Assembly (NCBI RefSeq): GCF_900100205.1
Contig: NZ_FNEQ01000002.1
Span: 124,001 to 188,000, forward strand
Direction: 5' to 3'
Source: Duganella sp. OV510
Lineage (GTDB): Bacteria; Pseudomonadota; Gammaproteobacteria; Burkholderiales; Burkholderiaceae_D
Length of the DNA: 64,000 nucleotides
The translations under genes were made by a program, and so were the position numbers. Position 1 is the stretch's first letter. Every line of letters starts with the position of its first letter. Positions 53,848 through 61,835 of this stretch are shown piece by piece. The notes beneath the pieces are model-generated. The model worked only from the letters and a program-made list of their open reading frames with translations. It did no database searches and was not told the origin of the DNA.

Positions 53848-54546
53848 TTACAGAACTTCCTTGATTTCGCTCATGCTGAAATGGCCGAGCGAAGTATTCA
53901 GTTTGACGCCGCTGGCGCCGGTCGACACGCTGGCCACTGCGGCCAGTTGCAGCGGCGTCGCGGTCAGTGCGCTGCCGGCAGTCTTGGCGGTGACGGCAAA
54001 GGTATAGTTGCCGGCCGCCGCGTAGGTGGTCTTGTCGTCCTTCAGGCCGTCCCAGGTGATCGGGTAGGTACCGGCCTCGGCGTTGGTCATGCTCATGGTG
54101 CGCACGGTCTTGCCGGCGCTGTCCTTGATTTCGATTGTCACCTCTTGCGAATCGGACGCCAGTTCAACGCCAAACACGCTGGAGCTGGTGGTCTTGCCGT
54201 CTTCATCGGTGGTGCTGCTCAGCGTGATGCCCTTGCCTTCCACCAGCACGCCCTTGCCGATCATGCTGATGGCGGTGGACGACTGGGTGCTGGCGATGTC
54301 GCTGCGCAGCGACTCCAGCGTGGCGTTGACCTTGTTGATGCCGGTCACGGTCGACAGCTGCGCCAGCTGGCTGGTCATGGCCGCGTTGTCCATCGGATTC
54401 AGCGGGTCCTGGTTCTTCAGCTGCGTCACCAGCAGCTTCATGAATTTATCCTGGTCCGCCTGCACGCTGTCGGTCGAGGTGGTGGTGCTGGTGGTGGTCG
54501 TGCTGTTCAGGTTGACCGGGGTATCGATAATGCCGCTAACGCTCAT
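53848..54546 (-). CDS. flgD: Flagellar hook cap/assembly protein FlgD
   Basis: The 232-residue hook-cap protein has the conserved N-terminal block DQDKFMKLLVTQLKNQDPLN with PMDNAAMTSQLAQLSTVTGI, then a Tudor/Fn3-like C-terminal part (AGTYPITWDGLKDDKTTYAA near 161). It is removed when the hook is complete. Confidence 0.95.
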   Translation of the reverse strand: MSVSGIIDTPVNLNSTTTTSTTTSTDSVQADQDKFMKLLVTQLKNQDPLNPMDNAAMTSQLAQLSTVTGINKVNATLESLRSDIASTQSSTAISMIGKGVLVEGKGITLSSTTDEDGKTTSSSVFGVELASDSQEVTIEIKDSAGKTVRTMSMTNAEAGTYPITWDGLKDDKTTYAAAGNYTFAVTAKTAGSALTATPLQLAAVASVSTGASGVKLNTSLGHFSMSEIKEVL

Positions 54547-54566
54547 GATGGCCTCTTGTTATTGGA

Positions 54567-54977
54567 TTAGTTTTGACCGATGGTCAGGGTTTTCAACAGC
54601 AGCGACTTGGCCGCGTTCATGGTTTCCACATTGGTCTGGTAGGAGCGCGAGGCCGACAGCATATTGACCATCTCGTCCACCACGTTCACATTCGGCATCG
54701 TCACATAGCCGTTTTCGTCGGCGGCCGGATGCTTGGGGTCATACATCATTTTCATCGGCGACTGGTCTTCCACCACCTGCTTGACCCGCACGCCGGTGGA
54801 GGTGCCGCCGTTGGTCGGCGTCTGCGCCTCGAACACCACCTGGCGCGCGCGGTACGCCTCACCGCTGGCGCTGGTGGCGGAGTCGGCATTGGCCAGGTTG
54901 GAGGCCACTACGTTCAGGCGCTGCGCTTGCGCGCTCATCGCCGAACCCGACACATCAAAGATTTTAAATAGCGACAT
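54567..54977 (-). CDS. flgC: Flagellar proximal rod protein FlgC
   Basis: The 136-residue rod protein has the N-terminal block FDVSGSAMSAQAQRLNVVAS with NLANADSATS and ends NVVDEMVNMLSASRSYQTNV plus ETMNAAKSLLLKTLTIGQN. It follows flgB by 2 nt. Confidence 0.97.
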   Translation of the reverse strand: MSLFKIFDVSGSAMSAQAQRLNVVASNLANADSATSASGEAYRARQVVFEAQTPTNGGTSTGVRVKQVVEDQSPMKMMYDPKHPAADENGYVTMPNVNVVDEMVNMLSASRSYQTNVETMNAAKSLLLKTLTIGQN

Positions 54978-54979
54978 GA

Positions 54980-55408
54980 TTAATTCCCTGGCTGGATGGC
55001 GGCCAGCATCGATTTGATCTGGCCATTAATCGCATTAATCCCGGCCTCGTAGCGCAGCGCGTTGTCGGCAAACTGGTTACGCTCGACATCCATGTCCACC
55101 GTGTTGCCGTCCACCGCGCCCTGCACCACGCCGCGATACAGCAGCGGCGTGCCATCGGCCAGCGTACCGGCGACTTGCAGGGGGTTGGGGAAATGCTTGG
55201 GCGCGGTGGTCTTCAGGCTTTGCTGCGCGTTCGGATCGGCCTTGTCCATGGCCGCCTGCAGCGCGCTGCTGAAGTCGATATCGCGCGCCTTGTAATTCGG
55301 TGTGTCAGCGTTGGCAATATTGGAGGCAATGACACTCTGGCGCGCCGAGCGCAGGCTCAAGGCGTTCTCATTGAAGCGCATATAATCGTCTAACTTGCTG
55401 CCGAGCAT
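54980..55408 (-). CDS. flgB: Flagellar proximal rod protein FlgB
   Basis: The 142-residue rod protein reads LGSKLDDYMRFNENALSLRS, then RQSVIASNIANADTPNYKAR. The ATG at 55408 has a clear GGGGAG site and the family N-terminus; an upstream in-frame ATG (55519) would add 37 residues with no match. It is the first gene of the flgB-flgJ block. Its promoter should lie in the 154 bp shared with divergent flgA; no convincing sigma-28 or sigma-54 site was found there. Confidence 0.96.
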   Translation of the reverse strand: MLGSKLDDYMRFNENALSLRSARQSVIASNIANADTPNYKARDIDFSSALQAAMDKADPNAQQSLKTTAPKHFPNPLQVAGTLADGTPLLYRGVVQGAVDGNTVDMDVERNQFADNALRYEAGINAINGQIKSMLAAIQPGN

Positions 55409-55562
55409 GATTCGCTCCCCTTCCACATTGATGACAGGTTCGATGATACGGAGTTGCCCTGCGCTGCCATCGACCGATAAGCCCGGTTTTTCCTGCCTTA
55501 TTCCACGCTTCAAGTTCACCCCGTCCCTCTATGATGGCAACATTGAACGGGAAACCCACACC

Positions 55563-56258
55563 ATGAAACCACGTCTGCTGATTACCACGCTGTTGGCTGC
55601 CGCACTCAGCGCCAACGCCGCCGCCCAGCCGGGGCGCCAGGAAGTGGCCGCGCTGAAGAGCACGGTCGAGCAATTCCTGCAGGTGCAGGCCGGCGGCCTG
55701 CCGGGCCAGGTCACGGTCACCGTTGGTGCGATTGATCCGCGCCTCAACCTGGCCGCCTGCGCCGACCCGCAAGCCTTCTTCATGCCAGGCGCGCGCGCCT
55801 GGGGCAAGACCACGGTTGGCGTGCGCTGTGCGACGCCTTCCACGTGGACGGTATATATTCAGGCCAACGTCACGGTGGTCGGCGACTACATCGCCGCCGC
55901 CGCGCCGCTGGTCCAGGGCCAGCCGATTGACGCCAGCCAGCTGACCGTGCTGAAGGGCGATCTGACAATGTTGCCAGCAGGTGTAGCCACCGACGCGAGC
56001 CAGGTGATCGGCCGCAGCGCCACGGTATCGTTGCCTCCTGGAACGCCTTTGCGGCTGGATACCTTGCGCAGCAAGCCGGTGGTGCAGTCCGGCCAGCTGG
56101 TGCGGCTGGTGTCCAGCGGCAGCAATTTCAGCGTGTCGGCCGAGGGCCGGGCGATGAGCACGGCCGGCGACGGCCAGGTGGTGCAGGTAAGGACCGGCAA
56201 TGGCCAGCAGATTACCGGCATTGCCAAGCGTGGCGGCATGGTTGAGGTAGCATTTTGA
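55563..56258 (+). CDS. flgA: P-ring assembly chaperone FlgA
   Basis: The 231-residue periplasmic protein has a signal peptide (LLITTLLAAALSANAAA, about 5-21) and the SAF-type C-terminal half (PIDASQLTVLKGDLTMLPAG near 121, then LPPGTPLRLDTLRSKPVVQS). It helps FlgI form the P ring. It is divergent from flgB. Confidence 0.95.
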   Translation: MKPRLLITTLLAAALSANAAAQPGRQEVAALKSTVEQFLQVQAGGLPGQVTVTVGAIDPRLNLAACADPQAFFMPGARAWGKTTVGVRCATPSTWTVYIQANVTVVGDYIAAAAPLVQGQPIDASQLTVLKGDLTMLPAGVATDASQVIGRSATVSLPPGTPLRLDTLRSKPVVQSGQLVRLVSSGSNFSVSAEGRAMSTAGDGQVVQVRTGNGQQITGIAKRGGMVEVAF

Positions 56259-56270
56259 GCAAGACCTGCC

Positions 56271-56297
56271 TAAAGTTTCCGGCCAGGCCGCCGTTAC
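56271..56297 (+). promoter_or_regulatory. Sigma-28 promoter for flgM-flgN
   Basis: TAAAGTTT (exact -35 match), an 11-nt spacer and GCCGTTAC (6 of 8). It lies 48 nt before flgM, the gene for the sigma-28 inhibitor, which fits the usual class 3 feedback loop. This is the best sigma-28 site in the window. Confidence 0.82.
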
Positions 56298-56344
56298 CGA
56301 CTCAGATCCCGGAGTTTCGTACTCCTCGCTGAGAAGGAAATGCT

Positions 56345-56662
56345 GTGAAAGTCAACGACTCATTAAAGAGCACCCCAGGCCTGCCATCGACGCCGGCAGC
56401 CAATGGTGCGACCGCGCGCGGCGCGGAAAAAGCGGCGCAAACCGCGTCGACCAATGTCGCATCGGACAATGTGCGCCTGTCCTCGCAAGGCCAGGCAATG
56501 GCGGCCAGTTCTGCCAGCGGCGCCAACGCCGTGTTCGACACCAAAAAAGTCGAACGCATCAAGTTGGCAATCGCCGATGGCCAGTTCCAGGTCAACTCGG
56601 AAAAAGTAGCGGATGGCTTGCTGGATACCGTCAAGGATCTGCTGCACTCAAGAAAACGATAG
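56345..56662 (+). CDS. flgM: Anti-sigma-28 factor FlgM
   Basis: The 105-residue protein binds FliA until the hook is finished, and is then exported. The C-terminal FliA-binding part is seen in FDTKKVERIKLAIADGQFQV and NSEKVADGLLDTVKDLLHS; the N-terminal half is polar and probably disordered. The start is GTG at 56345, with AAGGA 6 nt upstream. Confidence 0.94.
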   Translation: MKVNDSLKSTPGLPSTPAANGATARGAEKAAQTASTNVASDNVRLSSQGQAMAASSASGANAVFDTKKVERIKLAIADGQFQVNSEKVADGLLDTVKDLLHSRKR

Positions 56663-56669
56663 GATTACC

Positions 56670-57146
56670 ATGACCACCGTCACCCCGCTGAACAGCCTGC
56701 GCGAAGAAGAGCAAATCATGTCCACCTTGCTGGACTTGCTGCGCCAGGAACAGCAACTGCTGGTGACGGCGGAAATCGAAGGCCTGCCGGCCATCACCAC
56801 CCGCAAGACCGCGCTGGTCACGCAAATGACCCTGTTGTCCGCGCAACGTCACCGCTCGCTGGGCAAATGCGGCTATCCCGCAGAGGAAGCCGGCATGGAC
56901 GCGTGGATCGGGGCCAGCGGCGAGGCGCGCGACGAATCGGCCAGCCTGTGGCAGGCGCTGCTGCAACATACGCGCGAAGCCAAGGAACTGAACCGCATCA
57001 ACGGCATGCTGATCAACAAGCAGATGGGCCACACCCAGGACGCGCTGCAAACGCTGCGTCCGCACAACGCCAGCGCCAACAATTTCTACGGCCCGAGCGG
57101 CATCTCCACTTCCGTCCCGCGCAGCCGCGGCTTCCTCGCCGGCTAA
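56670..57146 (+). CDS. flgN: Flagellar export chaperone FlgN
   Basis: The 158-residue helical chaperone for FlgK and FlgL shows the FlgN pattern (MSTLLDLLRQEQQLLVTAEI near 17, then LPAITTRKTALVTQMTLL) and NGMLINKQMGHTQDALQTLR near 110. The ATG at 56670 has AGGA at good distance; an earlier in-frame ATG at 56613 is inside flgM. It follows flgM by 7 nt. Confidence 0.93.
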   Translation: MTTVTPLNSLREEEQIMSTLLDLLRQEQQLLVTAEIEGLPAITTRKTALVTQMTLLSAQRHRSLGKCGYPAEEAGMDAWIGASGEARDESASLWQALLQHTREAKELNRINGMLINKQMGHTQDALQTLRPHNASANNFYGPSGISTSVPRSRGFLAG

Positions 57147-57189
57147 CTCCCCCCGCGCATGCCAGGGTCTGACACTCGCAGGCGCAGGG

Positions 57190-57951
57190 TTACGGCGTTG
57201 GCAATTCCGTTGCAGGATCGGGAATCCCCGAAAGTATCGTCACCGCCACGCGCCGGTTGCGCGCACGCCCCTCGGCCGTATCATTGCCGGCCACCGGCTG
57301 GTTGGCGCTGAAGCCGACTGCGCTCAAGCGCCCTGGCGCCACGCCGGCATCAATGAACAGCCGCACGACACTGCTGGCGCGCACCGCCGACAACTCCCAG
57401 TTGGAGGGAAAACGTGGATTGGCAATCGGCTGATTGTCGGTGTGCCCTTCCACCTGCACATTGTGGCTGTCGGCCGCCAGCAGGCTGGCCACCGCGCGCA
57501 AGGCTTCCACCGATTGCGGCATCAGCCGCGCATCGCCCGGATCGAACAGCACCGAGGCGTTGATCTCGACGCTGACGCCGCGACTGTTCTGCGTCACCCG
57601 CACCTTACCCTCTTTGACCAGCGGCGCCATGGTCGACAGCAGATCCTGCGCCAGCCTGGTCATGTGTTCTTTTTCCTTGCGCAGCATCTCGGTGCGGCGC
57701 TTCAGGCCGGGATTCGGAATGGGCAGGTTCTGCACCTGGGTATTGACCGGCGTGGCCGAACCCTGGCCGCCGAAGGCATTACCCAGCGCATCGGAAAACA
57801 CCTTGTACTTGCCGATGTTGACCGCCGAAATCGCATACATGACGACAAAGAAGGCAAACAGCAGCGTGATGAAATCCGCGTAGGAAATCAGCCAGCGTTC
57901 ATGGTTCTCCGGTTCATCGTCGAACTTCCGGCGGGCGCGGCGGTATTGCAT
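57190..57951 (-). CDS. motD: Flagellar stator protein MotD (MotB-like)
   Basis: The 253-residue protein has one membrane helix with the proton-carrying Asp (ISYADFITLLFAFFVVMYA, D26), a plug/linker region and a C-terminal OmpA-like peptidoglycan-binding domain (NVQVEGHTDNQPIANPRFPS near 164, SNWELSAVRASSVVRLFI). The MotC/MotD naming follows the location next to fliA; it could equally be called MotB. The motC stop lies 1 nt before its start. Confidence 0.92.
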   Translation of the reverse strand: MQYRRARRKFDDEPENHERWLISYADFITLLFAFFVVMYAISAVNIGKYKVFSDALGNAFGGQGSATPVNTQVQNLPIPNPGLKRRTEMLRKEKEHMTRLAQDLLSTMAPLVKEGKVRVTQNSRGVSVEINASVLFDPGDARLMPQSVEALRAVASLLAADSHNVQVEGHTDNQPIANPRFPSNWELSAVRASSVVRLFIDAGVAPGRLSAVGFSANQPVAGNDTAEGRARNRRVAVTILSGIPDPATELPTP

Positions 57952-57952
57952 G

Positions 57953-58699
57953 TCAATGCTCCCGCATCAGCGTGGCGATGCGCTCGTCGATGACGCGCGT
58001 GTGGTCGCCGGTGGCGATATCGTAGAACACCTGCGCCGCAATCTCCTGCTGGTGCACGGCCTGGGTGACGATGGCCTTCAGCTTGTTGGCGATCGGGTAG
58101 AAGAACAGATTGGCCAGGCCAACGCCGTAGATGGTCGAGACAAACGCGATGGCGATGCCGGAACCCAGCTTGCTGGGATCGGTGAGGTTTTCCATCACAT
58201 GGATCAGGCCCAGCACCGCGCCGAGGATGCCGATGGTCGGCGAATAGCCGGCCGCCGATTCCCAGATGCGCACCGCCTGCCGCTCCGCCGTTTCATAGGC
58301 GGTGATTTCGGTGTCCAGCAACTGGCGCAGTTTCTCCGGCGCGATGCCGTCGACGATCAGGCGCAGGCCCTTGACGTTGAACTGGTCCTTGGAAGCCAGC
58401 ATATAGCGCTCCAGCGACAGCAGGCCGTCGCGGCGCGCCGCCTGGTTCCAGGCGTTGATGTCGCGCGCCAGCGCGGCGCGGCTATCCTTGGGCGGCGCGA
58501 ACACCAGACGCAGCATGCGGATGCCGCGCACAAACGTCTTGAAGCGGGTTTGCAGCAGCACGGCGCCAAAGGTGCCGATCACCACGATGGCGAACGCCGC
58601 CGGCTGCAACAGGGAGCTGAGCTTGCCCCCCTCCATGGTCTGGCCGACAATGATGCCGGCCAGCGCCAGCAGGACGCCGGCTACACTGGCCCAGTCCAA
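57953..58699 (-). CDS. motC: Flagellar stator protein MotC (MotA-like)
   Basis: The 248-residue, four-helix stator protein has the N-terminal helix block VAGVLLALAGIIVGQTMEGG, the conserved Pro/Gly motif GYSPTIGILGAVLGLIHVME near 169 and FVSTIYGVGLANLFFYPIAN near 207. With MotD it makes the proton-driven stator. Its start overlaps the fliA end by 19 nt. Confidence 0.93.
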   Translation of the reverse strand: MDWASVAGVLLALAGIIVGQTMEGGKLSSLLQPAAFAIVVIGTFGAVLLQTRFKTFVRGIRMLRLVFAPPKDSRAALARDINAWNQAARRDGLLSLERYMLASKDQFNVKGLRLIVDGIAPEKLRQLLDTEITAYETAERQAVRIWESAAGYSPTIGILGAVLGLIHVMENLTDPSKLGSGIAIAFVSTIYGVGLANLFFYPIANKLKAIVTQAVHQQEIAAQVFYDIATGDHTRVIDERIATLMREH

Positions 58700-59412
58700 G
58701 ACCGCTCCCGGAGTGAGGCGCGCAGACGCGCCACAGCTTGCGTATGCAATTGCGATACGCGCGATTCGGATACGCCCATCACGGCGCCAATTTCTTTCAA
58801 GTTGAGCTCCTCTTCGTAGTACAAGCCCATCAGCATCTTCTCGCGCTCCGGCAACATGTCGATGGCATCGATCACCGCCTGGCGGAAGTCGCCGTCCAGC
58901 AGCGAGCGCAGCGGGTCAGCGTCTTCATCCGTGGCGTAACGGTCGAGGAAGCTATCGTTGCCGTCGTCGTCATGGAAATCCTCGTAGTACACCAGCTGGT
59001 GGCCGCCGCCGTCGCCCAGCAGTTCCTGGTAGTCGGCCAGCGACAGCTTGAGCGATTTGGCCACTTCCGATTCGCTTGGCGGCCGGCCCAGGCGCTGCTG
59101 CAGCGTCGACATCGCCGCCTCGACCTTGCGCATATTCTGCCGCAGCGACCGCGGCAGCCAGTCGCTGCTGCGCAACTCATCCAGCATGGCGCCACGGATG
59201 CGCAGCACCGCGTAGGTCTCGAATTGTGCGCCGTGGGTTTCTTCGTAACGGCTGATGGCGTCCAACAGGCCGATCATCCCGGCTTGCACCAGATCGTCGA
59301 CTTCGACGCTGGGCGGCAGTTTCGCCTTCATGTGGTGGGCCAGGCGCTTGACCAACGGCATATGCTCCGTCAGCAAGGTGTCCTTGTCCGCTTTCCCTTT
59401 TACCGTATACAT
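58681..59412 (-). CDS. fliA: Flagellar sigma factor FliA (sigma-28)
   Basis: The 243-residue sigma factor has region 2 (MPLVKRLAHHMKAKLPPSVE near 18, VDDLVQAGMIGLLDAISRYE, QFETYAVLRIRGAMLDELRS near 63), region 3 and region 4 (LPEREKMLMGLYYEEELNLK near 194, IGAVMGVSESRVSQLHTQAV). It should read the TAAAGTTT-N11-GCCGnTAn promoters found in the window. The 19 nt before the ATG are nearly all A/T and hold no ribosome site, so translation may depend on coupling to flhG. Confidence 0.96.
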   Translation of the reverse strand: MYTVKGKADKDTLLTEHMPLVKRLAHHMKAKLPPSVEVDDLVQAGMIGLLDAISRYEETHGAQFETYAVLRIRGAMLDELRSSDWLPRSLRQNMRKVEAAMSTLQQRLGRPPSESEVAKSLKLSLADYQELLGDGGGHQLVYYEDFHDDDGNDSFLDRYATDEDADPLRSLLDGDFRQAVIDAIDMLPEREKMLMGLYYEEELNLKEIGAVMGVSESRVSQLHTQAVARLRASLRERSWTGPV

Positions 59413-59431
59413 TCGAATATTTATTATTTAA

Positions 59432-60232
59432 TCAAGCGCGCAGTTGGTTGTTTCCCCCCAGCGCAAAGCGGCCCGCCAGTTGACGGAACGCGACAGAAGC
59501 CCCAGCCAGCGGAAACGCATCGACCACCGCACGCCCCAAGCGCGCTGCGCGTTGCAGGTACTCATCCGCCGGCACCGATCCCATCGACACCAGGTTGACG
59601 GCCAGGTAACGACTTGCCGCCTGTGCCATATTATCGTAAACCACTGTTGCTTCGTCTTCAGACGCCCCGGTGACCAGAATTCCGAACGGCCGGCGGCCAA
59701 GTTCCTGGTTCAGCCGCTTAATCATACTGTACGCCGCCTTGATCGAGGTAGCGCTATTGGAAACTTGCACCACGATATCCGAGCTGGCCATGATCGGCAC
59801 CGGGAAGGCGTCGCCGTCGAATTCGCCGTCGACCAGCACCATGCCGGTCTGCTTGGCCAGCACATCGAAGGCCTTGGCCAGGCGCCGGGTGTCGTCCGGG
59901 CCGGAGCGCGACGTGCCGCGCGTCATCGAGGCCACCGCGAAACCCTGCGGCACCTGGTGGATCACCTGGTTCAGCGCACATTCCTGGCGCGCCACGTTCA
60001 ACAGGCTGTGGCCGCCATCGACGCCAAGCCGGCTGGCGACGCCGTGGGCACTGGCGCAGGCGTCGACGATCAGCACGTCGTTGCCGGCGCGGGACAGCGA
60101 GGCGCCCAGGTTGACCAGCATGGAACCCTTGTCATCCTGCGGCGCCGCCGACAGGAAGGTGACGATGCGGGGCTGCGGCCCCGCCAGCATGCGGCGCAGT
60201 CCCTCCGCCTGGTCAAAATTGAAGTTAGCCAA
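59432..60232 (-). CDS. flhG: FlhG/MinD-like ATPase family protein with degenerate P-loop
   Basis: FlhG (FleN) proteins control flagellar number by acting on FlhF. The 266-residue reading starts at a TTG (60232) that overlaps the flhF stop by 8 nt and has GAGGTG 4 nt before it; it gives the N-terminus MANFNFDQAEGLRRML, a typical FlhG activation helix. An ATG at 60274 would overlap flhF by 50 nt. The ATP motif is eroded: APQDDKGSMLVN stands where the family has KGGVGKT/S, keeping only one Lys (K35), and the second Asp motif reads VDACAS instead of DAD. ATP hydrolysis may be lost or altered. Confidence 0.88.
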   Translation of the reverse strand: MANFNFDQAEGLRRMLAGPQPRIVTFLSAAPQDDKGSMLVNLGASLSRAGNDVLIVDACASAHGVASRLGVDGGHSLLNVARQECALNQVIHQVPQGFAVASMTRGTSRSGPDDTRRLAKAFDVLAKQTGMVLVDGEFDGDAFPVPIMASSDIVVQVSNSATSIKAAYSMIKRLNQELGRRPFGILVTGASEDEATVVYDNMAQAASRYLAVNLVSMGSVPADEYLQRAARLGRAVVDAFPLAGASVAFRQLAGRFALGGNNQLRA

Positions 60233-61679
60233 GGTGCACCTCGCGCTCGGCGGCGAGGCCGAAACCTGCTCCACTCATCAGCAGCGGCAGTTCCGCGTCC
60301 TGATACTGGGTGTTGACGATGTCGCGCTTCAGCTTGAAGGCGCGGTCGATCAGGTAGGCCGGATCGGCCAGGTGCAGGTCTTCCGGCACGCGCTGGCCGT
60401 TGGACACGTAGAACAGGTTCAGCTTGTGGCGGATCACCACGTCCAGCGCATTGCCGATCGCGGCCGCCTCGTCCAGCTTGGTCATGATGCAGCCGGCCAG
60501 GCCGCTGCCCTGGTAGGCGCGCACCACTTCGCTCAGGGTTTCCTGGGTGGCGGTGGCGTTCAGGCACAGCAGACGCTTGACGTTGCTGCCGGCGCCTTGC
60601 AGCATCGATACCTGCTCGGTGACCATCTGGTCGCGCTGGCTGACGCCAACGGTATCGATCAGCACAGTGTGCTTGTTCCTCAGTTCTTTCAAGGCGATGC
60701 GCAGGTCGGCTTCGTCTTTCACCGAATGCACCATCACGCCGAGGATCTTGCCGTAGATGCGCAGTTGTTCATGCGCGCCGATACGGTAGGCATCGGTGGT
60801 GATCAGCGCCAGCTTGTCCGGGCCGTGGCGCATCACGCAGCGCGCCGCCAGCTTGGCGGTGCTGGTGGTCTTGCCAACGCCGGTCGGGCCGACCAGCGCG
60901 AACACGCCGCCCTGGTCGATCAGCGCGTCTTCATTGGCCATGGTCTGCAGGTTGCGCGTGAGGACGGTCTTGATCCAGCGCAGGCTGTCGGCGGCGTCGC
61001 GGCCGGCCGGCAGTTTTTCGATCAGGTAGCGCGCGAGGCTGGCCGAGAAACCGGCCGCCAGCATTTCGCGCAGCACGGCGGTCTTCTGCGGTTCGCGCGC
61101 TTGCGTCGCGCCCCACGACAGCTCGGCCAGCTGGGTTTCCATCATGCCGCGCATGGCGCGGATTTCACTCATCATGCCGCTCATCTCGACGGCAGCGGAT
61201 TCCTTGGCGCTGGCGACAGCAGCGCTGACCATGGCGGCGATCTGGCTGGCATCGATGGCCGGCGCGGCTTTCGGCTGTGGCGCTGGCGCAGGCGCAGGCG
61301 CAGCGGCGGCGACCTTGGTGGCCAGCGACGAGTGCGAGGCGACCACGCGGCGCTGCGGCTGTTGCGGCAGGCTGGCCGGACGTGGTGCAACAGACGCAGC
61401 GACCGGCGGCGACATATGCGGCAATTCCTCTTCGAAACGCGGCTCGACGCGGCTGGCGGTGATCGGAGCGCCCAGGTCCAGCGATGGCGCTGGCTCGGCC
61501 ATCGGCGAGTGCGGTGCTGGCATCGCCAGCGAGGCGGCGTCGTCATTCGCCAGCGCGAGGATTTCAACGATGCCGTCGGATTGACGGTTGGACAGGATCA
61601 CGGCGTCGGGGCCGAGGGATTCGCGGACTTTGCGCAGCGCTTCGCGGGAAGTCGGTGCGGTAAATTTTTTAACGTTCAT
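60225..61679 (-). CDS. flhF: Flagellar SRP-type GTPase FlhF
   Basis: The 484-residue protein places the flagellum at the pole. It has the basic N-terminal region (MNVKKFTAPTSREALRKVRE), a variable Pro/Ala-rich B domain (about 70-150), the NG domain P-loop (ALVGPTGVGKTTSTAKLA near 262), TTDAYRIGAHEQLRIYGK near 294, an IDTVG motif where most SRP GTPases have DTAG, and TKLDEAAAIGNALD near 404. Region order and length are normal. Confidence 0.95.
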   Translation of the reverse strand: MNVKKFTAPTSREALRKVRESLGPDAVILSNRQSDGIVEILALANDDAASLAMPAPHSPMAEPAPSLDLGAPITASRVEPRFEEELPHMSPPVAASVAPRPASLPQQPQRRVVASHSSLATKVAAAAPAPAPAPQPKAAPAIDASQIAAMVSAAVASAKESAAVEMSGMMSEIRAMRGMMETQLAELSWGATQAREPQKTAVLREMLAAGFSASLARYLIEKLPAGRDAADSLRWIKTVLTRNLQTMANEDALIDQGGVFALVGPTGVGKTTSTAKLAARCVMRHGPDKLALITTDAYRIGAHEQLRIYGKILGVMVHSVKDEADLRIALKELRNKHTVLIDTVGVSQRDQMVTEQVSMLQGAGSNVKRLLCLNATATQETLSEVVRAYQGSGLAGCIMTKLDEAAAIGNALDVVIRHKLNLFYVSNGQRVPEDLHLADPAYLIDRAFKLKRDIVNTQYQDAELPLLMSGAGFGLAAEREVHLG

Positions 61680-61835
61680 GACCGTCTCTCAAGGGAACCA
61701 GGTTGAGCAGCACGCCTGCCAATCGCAAGCGCCTTACTCCAATGATTCCATTATTGACGATGCACTCTGGAAACGATCTGATGAACAGGGGCAGAAATGG
61801 GCCGTATTTCAGTCGCCGAAAACCTCACCGAGCGA

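Noticed and set aside
55409..55562. Sigma-54 or sigma-28 promoter in the flgB-flgA gap
   Set aside because: TGGCAG...GGGCA on the minus strand has the wrong spacing, and ACCGATAA at 55473 on the plus strand lacks a -35 box.
57160..57189. Possible third REP-like element between flgN and motD (GCCAGGGTCTGACACT)
   Set aside because: It resembles a short repeat arm but has no inverted partner nearby and does not match the other two copies.
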